From Parahaliea aestuarii (GTDB lineage: Bacteria; Pseudomonadota; Gammaproteobacteria; Pseudomonadales; Halieaceae), in assembly GCF_008064635.1 (NCBI RefSeq), contig NZ_VRYZ01000005.1, positions 1-64,000 on the forward strand: DNA of 64,000 nt, written 5' to 3'. The position numbers and the translations under genes were made by a program. Below are positions 42,882 through 52,550 of this stretch, piece after piece (the first letter of the stretch is position 1; each line of letters starts with the position of its first letter). Below the pieces are notes generated by a model. It worked only from the letters and a program-made list of their open reading frames with translations, was not told where the DNA came from and made no database searches.

Positions 42882-43391
42882 TTAGTGCCGAGCAAACCAT
42901 TCTAGTTTCTCTTGAACTTGTGGTTGATCCTCTTCATATATGCATCTATATCCGACAGTTAAAGTAGTTTTAGCCAAAGACTGCCTTATTGCTTGCCTGA
43001 TGTTTTCCTGGTCAGACGTAAATGACGCCTGAATCAGAGTGAATTCTTTTTGCGGTGCCAATACCCTACCTTCTATATCATCCGCGAAAGTTTCCCAAGT
43101 GATTTTTGAGGCCGCCCCATTAAATGAATCGATCAACCGCTTGAATGAACTTTTGTCTTTTGAGATCTCAAATTTAGTAATTATTAGTGGGCCCATTCCA
43201 TAGTTTTTAAGCCTAACAAATATGTGATTTTCATAATCACCTTTAGAAAAGTGAGCGATTGGTTTCACTGATAGTTTATTGTGTTTCTTTTGGGCAGAAA
43301 GCGTTCGTATTGCTACAAACAGTGAAATAAGCGAAATAACTACGGCTGATATAGCTGTAATTGTTTGTGCATTATTTGATATCCAGCACAT
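42882..43391 (-). CDS. TM-anchored cassette protein of unknown function
   Basis: 169 residues from the ATG at 43391 (a GTG directly upstream is also possible) with GGAGAG ahead. An N-terminal helix (ITAISAVVISLISLFVAIRTL, about residues 10-30) is the only membrane segment. The rest is soluble and probably beta-rich (HFSKGDYENHIFVRLKNYGMGPLIITKFEI). I recognise no family. It may be a membrane-anchored sensor or effector. It sits between a degenerate attC and a good one. Confidence 0.6.
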   Translation of the reverse strand: MCWISNNAQTITAISAVVISLISLFVAIRTLSAQKKHNKLSVKPIAHFSKGDYENHIFVRLKNYGMGPLIITKFEISKDKSSFKRLIDSFNGAASKITWETFADDIEGRVLAPQKEFTLIQASFTSDQENIRQAIRQSLAKTTLTVGYRCIYEEDQPQVQEKLEWFARH

Positions 43392-43413
43392 CACTATTCA
43401 ACTCTCCTTTTCA

Positions 43414-43440
43414 CATAACGCCACGGATGCACTTGTTAGC
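43414..43440 (-). other. Degenerate or truncated attC-like junction
   Basis: On the minus strand it reads GCTAACAAGTGCATCCGTGGCGTTATG, with the start (GCTAACAAG) and end (GCGTTATG) like attC termini but only about 15 bases between. The middle of a normal attC is missing. It lies between the PIN-like gene and the TM-protein gene, where a cassette junction is expected. Confidence 0.45.
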
Positions 43441-43441
43441 C

Positions 43442-44707
43442 CTATTTTTTGCTTTTGGTTCTTTCATCGTTTTCTTCGATGTGTTTCGGGACTTGATACC
43501 ACGAACCCTTCTTCTTTCTGACCATTCTCTGCATGGCTAGGGCATCAGGGTTAGAAATATCAAAATCAACATCTTCCTCCGTCAAAGAAGGGGCATTCGT
43601 AAAATCGTTTAGGTGCTTGACTAGTTCATCGTGCTTGAAATTTGTATTCAATATATCAACCTCTTCTTTCTCTCGCCACCCCGGTAGATGCTTATCCCAA
43701 ACGGTGGACACATAGAACTCTTTTTCTTTTGGGGGATTGCCGGCAAATGTGGTTATACCTTTTCCTTTTTCTTCTGAAGGTAGTGCTTCGAAGTGCGTGT
43801 TCACCTCATTCAAACCTTTTTTCAGATCTGGCCCCCACAAAAACTGCTGATTAGAGCGCAAAAATAATGGCGCACATTTTTTATGCAGCTTGTCGGAAGA
43901 TACGAAAATCATCGAAAAGGGAAGATAGAACAGATAACCGATATCGATCCGGTTTGATGGCCTTTCTGAGGGGATTAAGTTTGCGGCTAGTGCTATCTGA
44001 AAAAACAACTCTACCGTGAACACATACGCTAGGTAAGGAGCGTATCGAGTGAGAGGGGGATAGTTGTGCAAACTCCAACGCTGTAATATTTCTCTGTGGT
44101 GCTTAGGCTGAACACCTAGAAACAACAACGCCAAGTACATTCGATCGAATGGCTTCTCCCGTGCGGAAGCGATACTTACTGCAAGTTTTTTGGCCTGCTC
44201 CAGTGTATTACAGGATTTCCCATCAACTCCTAGGGTTCTGAATCGCCCCGCAACCTCGTTTAGATCGAGATTGGAAACCATTTCTCTCCATCCGGATGCA
44301 TAGTGTCGTTCAACCTCCCAAAACGATCCATGCTGCCATCGCGAGAAGGCTTTGGATTCGGCAGATTCTTCGAAAACAACGCCCGACCTCCCGCCACCCT
44401 TTACAGGCCTTCCTCCTGCTACAAGTATCTGCCCGGTCATAGGTGTGCGATGACCGAAAAGCTCTCCCATGCAGGCAGTAACATGCATCACGTTTGGCGT
44501 TCCATGCATCTCTGGAAATTTTTCCGCAATTATTCGTACTTCATCTTCTGCTGTTCTCCCTGATCGGGGGGATTTGCTTAAATCGGCTAGTGTTTCAACG
44601 TAAAACAACGGACAGATATTCGTGAGAAAAAAGTGATCAAACCACACCGACTCATTCAGGCTGAGTGACTGAAGAAACGACTTGTCAAAAAGTGTTATAG
44701 GTCCCAT
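43442..44707 (-). CDS. PIN-like domain cassette protein
   Basis: 421 residues. The N-terminus ITLFDKSFLQSL with D8, then YVETLADLSK with E38 and D42, and later SNRIDIGYLFYLPFSMIFVSSDKLHKKC with D255 and D272, follow the acidic pattern of PIN-fold nucleases (four acidic residues around one metal site, with a last D after a strand). The helical middle is large, so this would be an unusual long PIN-like protein. PIN nucleases are toxins in toxin-antitoxin and defence systems. I have not confirmed the fold. It ends TAG followed by the degenerate attC. A poor AAAAGAA site precedes the ATG. Confidence 0.55.
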   Translation of the reverse strand: MGPITLFDKSFLQSLSLNESVWFDHFFLTNICPLFYVETLADLSKSPRSGRTAEDEVRIIAEKFPEMHGTPNVMHVTACMGELFGHRTPMTGQILVAGGRPVKGGGRSGVVFEESAESKAFSRWQHGSFWEVERHYASGWREMVSNLDLNEVAGRFRTLGVDGKSCNTLEQAKKLAVSIASAREKPFDRMYLALLFLGVQPKHHREILQRWSLHNYPPLTRYAPYLAYVFTVELFFQIALAANLIPSERPSNRIDIGYLFYLPFSMIFVSSDKLHKKCAPLFLRSNQQFLWGPDLKKGLNEVNTHFEALPSEEKGKGITTFAGNPPKEKEFYVSTVWDKHLPGWREKEEVDILNTNFKHDELVKHLNDFTNAPSLTEEDVDFDISNPDALAMQRMVRKKKGSWYQVPKHIEENDERTKSKK

Positions 44708-45167
44708 TTCTTTTAAGCTAACAGTTTAATAAATAGAATTCCGCCTATGCCACACAGTAGGTTTTTCTGGATAGCTTGAAGAACTTGAGGAAAATCATGC
44801 TGTTACGCCTCCTTGCGTTCAGGTTGGAGTTGTCTAAAAGAAGCAACCATTGTTCATAAGACCCCTCGGAGTCTTATGTGCACACAGAAGTTTAGAGGAA
44901 TATCACTCATAAACGATAGTTTATCCATAAGCCTATCGTAGAAAACCTGCCATCAGTATTTTTCTCATCGGACCAGCAACTGACAAATCAGGCCAGATCG
45001 ATTTAGAACTGCACATATAGCCAGGCAAGATAATACTGCGGGGGCTGTCTGCTCTGTGGCGGAAGCAGAATTTCTCCATATATAGCCAACTGATCGCCCG
45101 CTCCTGACTCCACTTAGTATGCCGCCAGACAATGTTTGCTGCTAATAAGTATCTCAGCGAATATTTT
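44708..45167. other. Non-coding stretch with two hairpins
   Basis: About 460 AT-rich bases with no gene I can support. There is a hairpin at 44855-44878 (CATAAGAC.. / ..GTCTTATG) and an inverted repeat ACGATAG / CTATCGT (44913-44919 and 44933-44939). CTGTTAGC at its start (minus strand, near 44720) hints at a further decayed attC end, but not clearly. An open frame of 120 codons across 44933-45295 runs into the TPM gene and looks random. Confidence 0.45.
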
Positions 45168-45662
45168 CTATAGCACCACTGGCTTGTTGGGAAGCTCATT
45201 CTGGTCACTCTCATCCGGCGGAAAATGCTCCCGAATAATCGCACAAACCGCTTCCACCCCAGCAATGGTGCCCTGCTGATAGCGGCCCTCTGCAAACGCT
45301 TGCTCCATCCCGGTACAAATGGCCTGCCATTGCTCGCTGCTCACCTTGCCGTTAAAGCCCCGGTCGGCGACGATTTCAATGTCCTTCTCCGACAGCAGCA
45401 GGTAAATCAACACGCCGTTGTTGGCTTCGGTGTCCCATACGTGGAGTCGGGAGAAGGCTTCGATAGCGCGCTCCCTTGCTGTATGCCCACGCGCAAGGCT
45501 CGCGAGGTCCATTGAGCACTCCACGGCAAAGCGCAGCTCCCCGCTGTGGCGCCGTTCGGATGCCGCGATGGCCTGTTCGATGCTATCCAGCACTGCCTTC
45601 GGGAAATGCCTGCGCAGTGACCAGCGGGTAGTGAGCAGGTTGCGCAGCCAGCGCTTGTTCAT
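45168..45662 (-). CDS. TPM-domain protein
   Basis: 164 residues. The TPM domain (Thylakoid/Psb32/MOLO-1 phosphatase-like fold) is recognised by SGELRFAVECSMDLASLARG, LHVWDTEANNGVLIYLLLSEKDIEIVADRGF and EQWQAICTGMEQAFAEGRYQQGTIAGVEAV. It lacks a signal peptide, unlike the gene before it. Third gene of a lemA operon. Function in bacteria is unclear; roles in envelope assembly or protein complexes have been suggested for the family. Confidence 0.85.
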   Translation of the reverse strand: MNKRWLRNLLTTRWSLRRHFPKAVLDSIEQAIAASERRHSGELRFAVECSMDLASLARGHTARERAIEAFSRLHVWDTEANNGVLIYLLLSEKDIEIVADRGFNGKVSSEQWQAICTGMEQAFAEGRYQQGTIAGVEAVCAIIREHFPPDESDQNELPNKPVVL

Positions 45663-46556
45663 TTACCACCCCCCCGAGGCGCCGCCGCCTCCAAAACCGC
45701 CGCCACCACCGCCGAATCCTCCTCCGCCACCGCCGAAGCCTCCGCCACCGAAGCCTCCACCATAACCCCCTCCGAAGCCGCCGCGGTCGGACCAGGTATT
45801 GCCGCCCGGTACGAGCATGGCGACTGCTAAGGTGACAATGGCAATGATGAATGCGAGGCCGATGGCGCCGGCGATGGCCCAGGTCAGGCCGCCGGTCATA
45901 GCCGCAAGGCCGATACTGCCGCCGGTTCGGCCGAGCAGGGAGTGGAGGGTGCCAGTGAGTATCCAGCCGACTACGAAGATGACTGGCAGCAAGGTGCCCC
46001 AGTCGATGCCCTGGCTGCTGCGCCCCCGGGACTTTGCCGGCGGCGGCAGTTCCTCCCCCCGGATCAGTGTTTCCAGCGCCTGGCTGCCGGCTTTTATGCC
46101 GCCGAAATAATCGTTGTTGCGAAAGTGGGGTGCGATCATCTCGTCGATGATCTGGCGCGCCTGGGCATCGGTAATGGCGCCTTCCAGGCCGTAGCCCACC
46201 TCAATGCGCATGCGCCGGTCCTGCCTGGCGATCAGCAGCAGGGCGCCGTCATCAAATTTTTCCCGCCCCAGCTGCCACTGGTCCACCACCCGTATGCTGT
46301 AGGCGGCGATGTCTTCCGGCGCGGTACTGTCCACCACCAGGATGGCGAGTTGACTGCCGGTGTCTTTCTCCAACTGGGCGAGCCGGGCCTCCAGTGTCTG
46401 GCGCTGCTCGGCATTGAGTGTGCCGGTAAAGTCGCTGACCCGCTGCTCCAGCTTCGGCACCGCCTGCAGTGGCTGGGCCGCAAGCCCGCACGCGCCAAGA
46501 AACAGGGCGAGGGCAATGGCCCAGCGCAGGCACGGGGCGAAGCGGAGTTCAGCCAT
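45663..46556 (-). CDS. TPM-domain membrane protein with Gly-rich tail (YgcG-like)
   Basis: 297 residues. Signal peptide (to about residue 30), TPM domain (RVSDFTGTLNAEQRQTLEARLAQLEKDTGSQLAILVVDST...), two membrane helices (about 185-250), then a glycine-rich tail (GGFGGGYGGG type) to the end. This is the classic partner of LemA. The start overlaps the lemA stop by 8 bases, so they are coupled. Confidence 0.9.
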   Translation of the reverse strand: MAELRFAPCLRWAIALALFLGACGLAAQPLQAVPKLEQRVSDFTGTLNAEQRQTLEARLAQLEKDTGSQLAILVVDSTAPEDIAAYSIRVVDQWQLGREKFDDGALLLIARQDRRMRIEVGYGLEGAITDAQARQIIDEMIAPHFRNNDYFGGIKAGSQALETLIRGEELPPPAKSRGRSSQGIDWGTLLPVIFVVGWILTGTLHSLLGRTGGSIGLAAMTGGLTWAIAGAIGLAFIIAIVTLAVAMLVPGGNTWSDRGGFGGGYGGGFGGGGFGGGGGGFGGGGGGFGGGGASGGW

Positions 46557-47151
46557 CGTCGCCGAATTTCACCTCGGGCGGGCGGGAGAGTTCGGCCTCG
46601 TTTTCAACGGTGAAGGAGGGCTTCACCTCGAAGCCGAAGAGCATGGCGGTCAGGTTGCTGGGGAAGGAGCGGGCGAGGGTGTTGTATTCGCGTACGCTGT
46701 CAATATAGCGATTGCGGGCCACGGTAATGCGGTTCTCGGTACCCTCCAGCTGGGCCTGCAAATCGCGGAAGTTGGCGTCGGACTTGAGCTCGGGGTAGCG
46801 CTCCACGGTAACCAGCAGGCGCGAAAGGGCGCTGCTCAACTGCCCCTGGGCCTGCTGGAATTGCTCCATGGCGGCGGGGTCGTTCACCATCTCCGGCGAC
46901 ACCTGGATGCTGCCGGCCTTGGCCCTGGCTTCGGTAACACCCGTCAGTACGTCTCTTTCCTGTTTGGCGAAGGCTTCCACGGTGCGCACCAGGTTGGGAA
47001 TCAGGTCGGCGCGGCGCTGGTACTGATTCAGCACCTCGGCCCAGGCGGCCTTGATCTGTTCGTCCCCGGCGGTGAGGCGATTGTAGCCGCAGCCGCTGAG
47101 GGTCAGCACGGCCATAAGCAGTACGGTGAATTTGAAGATGCGCTGCTGCAT
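46549..47151 (-). CDS. lemA: LemA family lipoprotein
   Basis: 200 residues from the ATG at 47151. The lipobox LTLSGC (Cys21) makes it a lipoprotein, unlike many LemA proteins with an uncut helix. The family blocks NQYQRRADLIPNLVRTVEAFAKQERDVLTGVTEARAKA and SNLTAMLFGFEVKPSFTVENEAELSRPPEVKF are clear. First gene of a three-gene unit with two TPM-domain proteins. Function is still poorly understood. Confidence 0.92.
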   Translation of the reverse strand: MQQRIFKFTVLLMAVLTLSGCGYNRLTAGDEQIKAAWAEVLNQYQRRADLIPNLVRTVEAFAKQERDVLTGVTEARAKAGSIQVSPEMVNDPAAMEQFQQAQGQLSSALSRLLVTVERYPELKSDANFRDLQAQLEGTENRITVARNRYIDSVREYNTLARSFPSNLTAMLFGFEVKPSFTVENEAELSRPPEVKFGDDG

Positions 47152-47366
47152 GGGGGTTCTCCCTGTTGCGGGCCTGTTGGCTTGCCATGGAGTGTAGTCG
47201 CGGCCCCGGGTGCCCACAAGCGGGATGTCTGGTTCAGCAAACTGGCATGGCCGGGCTTATCCCGCCGTTGTGCCGCGGTGGCGCTGGTTGCCCGGTCAAG
47301 GGCTGTGCTACACCAATGTCCATGTCCCCGGTCACGGGGCGACCATAACAATAACAGGAGCAACCG

Positions 47367-48560
47367 ATGGACAGACGTGAATTCCTGCAGGGCGCCGGCA
47401 CCATCGGCGGACTCTCGCTGTTGGGGGCCTCTCTTGCCAGTGCCAGTACCAGCGATGGCGGCAGCCGCAGTCGCGGCGCCATGGCGGACCTGCTGCAGGC
47501 CCTGGCCGAACTGGAGGCGACCTTCCTCAGCCCCGCCTACGGCATCACCCGGCCCGACGATGTCGCCGAAGGAGAGCGGGTGCTCGCCCACATCCTGCAA
47601 ACCGGCCTGCAGTTCTGGCTGGAGGCGGATCCGGCGCGGCCGGTGTTTGTGCCCTATGTCACCCAGCGGCGCAAGTTGCTGGGCGACAATCCGGATGCAC
47701 TCTATTACTTCGCTCCGGTACACGGCGGCGGCCGTTACCGTATTCGCGGCCACATCGGGACGGCCACTTTTACCTCCTTCACGGTTGAAGCGGGTAGCGC
47801 GGAGGGCGGGGCGGCCACGGCGTCGATTGCCGAACTGGATGATCGCAAGCTGCAGGTAAATCCCGACGGCAGTTTCGAGATCCACCTGGGTGGTGAAAAG
47901 CCGGCGAGCGGCAACTGGCTGCCGCTGCCCGCCGAGGCAGGGCAGGTCACCACGCGCCACTACTACGAGACGCCGCACTGCGTGATGGCCGATCTGGGCG
48001 CGCGGCAGGAACTGGCGATAGAAGCGATTGATCCCCTTCCACCGGCGCCCTGGGGAGGGGATAGCCAGGTGGCGCAATCCCTGCGCAATGTCGCCAATTT
48101 TGTGCGCGGGCAGATGCCATTGGCCATTCCCGACCCCGCCAGGCGGCCAGCCATTCCGTGGGTGTCTATGCAGCCCAACCAGTTCAACGCCCCGGGGCAG
48201 TGGCGCAGCGAAAGCGGCTACGGCAATCTCAGCGCCTGGTACGCCATGGCGCCCTATGTCGTAATGCCCGGCCAGGCGCTGGAGATTCGCGGCCGTTTCC
48301 CGGACTGCCGCTTCGCCAACGTCGTGCTGTGGAACCGCTTCATGCAGACCTACGACTACACCCGGCGCCAGGTGTCATTCAATCGCAACCAGCTTGCCTA
48401 TGAGGAGGATGGCAGCTTCCGCATTGTGCTGGCCCATGAAGATCCGGGGCATCCGAACTGGCTGCAGACCGAGGGGAGGGTGTCGGGGCTGGTGTACTGG
48501 CGCTATTTGTTGCCGCGCGGGGAGCCGCAGGCGGTCTCGGCACGTCTTATTACGCTGTAG
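47367..48560 (+). CDS. Tat-exported DUF1214 protein
   Basis: 397 residues. The N-terminus MDRREFLQGAGTIGG is a twin-arginine signal (RREFLQG). DUF1214 features include YRIRGHIGTATFTSFTV and the C-terminal ANVVLWNRFMQTYDYTRRQVSFNRNQL. These proteins are widespread in bacteria that degrade steroids, lipids or aromatic compounds, but no reaction is established. ATG at 47367 follows AGGAG. It is convergent with the TetR gene. Confidence 0.8.
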   Translation: MDRREFLQGAGTIGGLSLLGASLASASTSDGGSRSRGAMADLLQALAELEATFLSPAYGITRPDDVAEGERVLAHILQTGLQFWLEADPARPVFVPYVTQRRKLLGDNPDALYYFAPVHGGGRYRIRGHIGTATFTSFTVEAGSAEGGAATASIAELDDRKLQVNPDGSFEIHLGGEKPASGNWLPLPAEAGQVTTRHYYETPHCVMADLGARQELAIEAIDPLPPAPWGGDSQVAQSLRNVANFVRGQMPLAIPDPARRPAIPWVSMQPNQFNAPGQWRSESGYGNLSAWYAMAPYVVMPGQALEIRGRFPDCRFANVVLWNRFMQTYDYTRRQVSFNRNQLAYEEDGSFRIVLAHEDPGHPNWLQTEGRVSGLVYWRYLLPRGEPQAVSARLITL

Positions 48561-48569
48561 CAGGCCGGG

Positions 48570-49198
48570 TCAGTTGCTGGCGGGTTCCCGCCGGATACCG
48601 GCGATAAAGGTGCTGACGCTCAGGTCCACCTGGCGCTGCAGGTCGATGTGGCGCTGGAACAGGTCGGGAACGTCGACCCGCAGGGTCGCCAGGCCGTGGA
48701 TGCCGGCCCAGGCCACGTTGGCGAGGTAGGCGAGATCCTGTTCGGCAAAAATTTCCCGCTCCATGCCGTGGCGCAGAATGCTCTGTACCAGCAGGAAGGT
48801 GGCACGGCTGGCCTCGCGCAGTTCCGGGTATTGCACCGCGGGCTGGGTGCTGGGACCGAACATCAGTTTGAACAGTTGCGGGTTTTCCACCGCGTAGGCC
48901 ACATAGGCGTGGGCGAAGGCGGCGAGCTGCTCTTCCGGGCAGTCACCGGAAACGTCGCCGGCCTGTTTCAGGCTGGTGAGCAGCCCGCGATAACCGCGGG
49001 CGGCCATGGCGGCAAAAAGCTCGCCCTTGTCGGCGAAGTGGCGGTAGGGGGCCGTCTGGGACACGCCGATGGCGCGTGCCAGGGCGCGCAGGCTGAGATC
49101 CTCCGCGCCCTTTTCCCGCAGCTGCGCCACGGCGGTGTCGAGCAGTTCTGCTCGCAGATTGCCGTGGTGGTAGCTGCGGTTGGCCCCCTCGTCGCTCA

Positions 49199-49199
<1 letters not shown>
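48570..49199 (-). CDS. TetR-family transcriptional regulator
   Basis: 209 residues. The helix-turn-helix ([36 protein letters not shown]) lies at about 35-70. The C-terminal part resembles the WHG domain of this class ([19 protein letters not shown]). Its start overlaps the mdh stop by one base. Being coupled to malate dehydrogenase is unusual for a TetR regulator; its target may be the DUF1214 gene it faces. Confidence 0.9.
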
Positions 49200-50179
<980 letters not shown>

Positions 50180-50298
50180 GGAGAGGCGTCCTCAGTAGTC
50201 GGTTGAGTGGTAAGTGGGGGAAATCGGGGCGCACATTGTCCGGGGAAATGGATGAAAAAACAAGCAGGCCCCTGTAAAATGCGCCGCGAATCAATGAC

Positions 50299-51156
50299 AT
50301 GAAACCGAGCAACATGCGCGAACTTTCCCGCAAGGAAAAAACCGAGTTCAACAAGCTGCAGAAGCGACTGCGCCGCAACGTGGGCAACGCGATTGTCGAC
50401 TACAACATGATCGAGGACGGCGACCGGGTGATGGTCTGCCTGTCCGGCGGCAAGGACTCCTACGGCATGCTCGATGTGCTGATGAACCTGCAGCAGAGTG
50501 CGCCGGTGAAATTCGAGCTGGTGGCGGTGAACCTCGACCAGAAGCAGCCCGGCTTTCCCGAGGAGGTGCTGCCGGCCTACCTGGAGCAGCTCGGGATTCC
50601 CTACTACATCCTGGAAAAGGACACCTACAGCATCGTGCGCGAGGTGGTGCCCGAGGGCAAAACCACCTGCGGCCTGTGCTCGCGCCTGCGCCGCGGCAGC
50701 CTCTACGGTTTCGCCCAGGACATCGGCGCCAACAAGATCGCCCTCGGTCACCACCGCGACGACATCGTCGAGACCCTGTTCCTCAACATGTTCTTCCAGG
50801 GTTCCCTCAAGGCCATGCCGCCCAAGCTGCTCAGCGACGATGGCAAAAACGTGGTGATCCGTCCGCTGGCCTACTGTAAAGAGAAGGACCTTGCGGCCTA
50901 CGCAGACTACAAGGCCTTTCCCATCATTCCCTGTAATCTCTGCGGCTCCCAGGAGAACCTGCAGCGGCAGCAGGTCAAGCAGATGCTGTCCGACTGGGAG
51001 CGCCAGTATCCGGGCCGCACCGAAACCATCTTTGGCGCCATTCGCAATGTGGCGCCTTCGCAGCTGGCCGACAGAGAGCTGTTTGATTTCGCCAGTCTGC
51101 GCGCCGAAGTTGACAGCGACCTGCACCTCCCCGGCATCCGGGTCGTCAACCTCTAG
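50299..51156 (+). CDS. ttcA: tRNA 2-thiocytidine synthetase TtcA
   Basis: 285 residues. PP-loop SGGKDS (49-54) binds ATP, and CGLC (C124, C127) with C212 in PCNLCGS binds the iron-sulfur cluster. The enzyme thiolates C32 of some tRNAs. The ATG at 50299 is followed 15 bases later by an in-frame ATG; I take the first. The stop TAG shares its G with the GTG start of ccmA, so the ccm operon begins directly after it and is coupled. Confidence 0.95.
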   Translation: MKPSNMRELSRKEKTEFNKLQKRLRRNVGNAIVDYNMIEDGDRVMVCLSGGKDSYGMLDVLMNLQQSAPVKFELVAVNLDQKQPGFPEEVLPAYLEQLGIPYYILEKDTYSIVREVVPEGKTTCGLCSRLRRGSLYGFAQDIGANKIALGHHRDDIVETLFLNMFFQGSLKAMPPKLLSDDGKNVVIRPLAYCKEKDLAAYADYKAFPIIPCNLCGSQENLQRQQVKQMLSDWERQYPGRTETIFGAIRNVAPSQLADRELFDFASLRAEVDSDLHLPGIRVVNL

Positions 51157-51788
51157 TGGTCGCCTCCGGCAGCGGCGCTGTGCTTGCCGCCGGCCCCCTC
51201 TTGCACGCGCAGGGGCTGGGCCTGGAGCGCGGCGGCCGCGAGCTGTTTCGCGATCTGTCCTTTGCCGTTGAACCCGGCCACCTGATGCAGGTGGAGGGCG
51301 CCAATGGCGCCGGAAAAACCAGCCTGCTGCGTATCCTTGCCGGCCTGTCTCGCTACGGTTTCAGCGGCAGTGTAGAGCGCTGCGCACCACTGCTCTACCT
51401 GGGCCATCACAGCGCCGTAAAGGCAATGCTGAGCCCGCGCGAGAACCTGGCCTGGCATATTTCCGGCGCGGGCAGTTACAGCCGCGAGCAGATCGATGAA
51501 GCGCTGGCCAGGGTCGGGCTCTACGGTTACGAGGATGTGCCCAGCCACGCTCTGTCTGCCGGCCAGCACCGACGGGTCAACCTGGCGCGGCTCTACTTGT
51601 CCGCAGCGCCACTGTGGTTACTGGACGAACCTTTTACGGCCATTGACCGCGACGGCGTGGCGGAACTGGAGGCCCTGCTGGTAGGCCACGCGCAACAGGG
51701 CGGGGCGGTGGTGCTCACCTCCCACCAGAGCCTGTCGGTGAGCTATCAGGTGGCCATGCTCAGCCTGAGCGCGGGGTTGCAGCCGTGA
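51156..51788 (+). CDS. ccmA: Heme exporter ATP-binding subunit CcmA
   Basis: 210 residues from a GTG start overlapping the ttcA stop by one base. Walker A EGANGAGKTSLLR, signature LSAGQHRRVNLARLYLS and Walker B LWLLDEPFTAID. With CcmB, C and D it releases heme-loaded CcmE from CcmC. The first of nine coupled ccm genes. Confidence 0.93.
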   Translation: MVASGSGAVLAAGPLLHAQGLGLERGGRELFRDLSFAVEPGHLMQVEGANGAGKTSLLRILAGLSRYGFSGSVERCAPLLYLGHHSAVKAMLSPRENLAWHISGAGSYSREQIDEALARVGLYGYEDVPSHALSAGQHRRVNLARLYLSAAPLWLLDEPFTAIDRDGVAELEALLVGHAQQGGAVVLTSHQSLSVSYQVAMLSLSAGLQP

Positions 51789-52471
51789 GCGCGCCGGGCA
51801 CGCTGGCCTTCAGTGGCCGCCTGCTGCGCCGGCAACTGGTGCTGGCCCTGCGCCGGCCGGTGGATATCGGTAATCCCCTGCTGTTCTTCGCCATGGTGGT
51901 GGTCCTGTTTCCCCTGGGGCTGGGCCCGGTGCCGGCGGCGCTGGCCAGCTTTGCCCCCGGCATCCTGTGGATCATCGCCCTGCTGGCCAACCTGCTGACA
52001 GCCGACAATCTGTTTCGCGGCGACTTTGAAGACGGCAGCCTGGAACAGTTGCTGCTCTCGCCGCAACCGCTCTACATATCGGTGCTGGCCTATGTGCTGG
52101 CCCAGTGGCTGGTGACCGGCCTGTTGCTGGCGCTGGTATCGCCCCTGTTTGCAGTGATGCTGGGCCTGGCGGGGGCTGCCATACCGGTGTTGATTGCCAG
52201 CTTGTTGCTGGGCACGGCCGTACTCAGCCTGGTCGGGGGCATCGGCGCAGCCCTCACTGTGGGCCTGAATCGCGGCGGCATGCTGATCGCCCTGTTGATC
52301 CTGCCCTTTTACATGCCGGTGCTGATTTTTGGCAGTGCAGCGGTACAGGCGGTGGTTAGTGGTATGCCCGCTGCACCACATCTTGCTATCCTCGGCGCCA
52401 TGCTCTGCCTGGCCCTTGCCCTGGCGCCACTGGCAATTGGCGCGGCACTGCGGATCAGTGTGGATGCCTGA
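51785..52471 (+). CDS. ccmB: Heme exporter permease CcmB
   Basis: 228 residues with six membrane segments. RLLRRQLVLALRRPVDIGNPLLFFAMVVVLFPLGLGP is the N-terminal block and GLNRGGMLIALLILPFYMPVLIFG a later conserved one. It overlaps the ccmA stop by 4 bases (GTGA). It works as the permease of the CcmAB complex in the inner membrane. Confidence 0.94.
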   Translation: MSAPGTLAFSGRLLRRQLVLALRRPVDIGNPLLFFAMVVVLFPLGLGPVPAALASFAPGILWIIALLANLLTADNLFRGDFEDGSLEQLLLSPQPLYISVLAYVLAQWLVTGLLLALVSPLFAVMLGLAGAAIPVLIASLLLGTAVLSLVGGIGAALTVGLNRGGMLIALLILPFYMPVLIFGSAAVQAVVSGMPAAPHLAILGAMLCLALALAPLAIGAALRISVDA

Positions 52472-52482
52472 CACCCTTGAGA

Positions 52483-52541
52483 GGACCTGCCTGTGAACAG
52501 TGACAGGTCCCAGTTGTTGGCCTTTGGCCACGGAGTATAAT
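52483..52541 (+). promoter_or_regulatory. Inverted repeat and promoter-like sequence before ccmC
   Basis: GGACCTG (52483-52489) and CAGGTCC (52504-52510) form a hairpin in the 79-base ccmB-ccmC gap, the only real gap in the operon. TTGTTG (52514-52519) and TATAAT (52536-52541) with 16 bases between look like a promoter. The transcript would start almost at the ccmC ATG, so this is tentative. Confidence 0.3.
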
Positions 52542-52550
52542 GCCGCCGTT

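Larger units (their letters stand above)
39231..45167. other. AT-rich accessory island
   Basis: Between ybbP and the lemA-TPM operon the base composition is visibly lower in GC, codon use is different and most genes are hypothetical. It holds a peptide gene with a GG leader, its three-TM neighbour, DUF2200, a lipoprotein and three integron cassettes. I see no integrase, transposase, tRNA attachment site or terminal repeat at either edge. Confidence 0.75.

Noticed and set aside
39231-45167. Prophage or transposon origin of the island
   Set aside because: No phage structural gene, integrase, transposase or terminal inverted repeat is visible. The integron cassette signs explain only 42.1-44.7 kb.
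44933-45295. 120-codon frame at the island edge
   Set aside because: It overlaps the TPM gene on the same strand in another frame and has no recognisable content.
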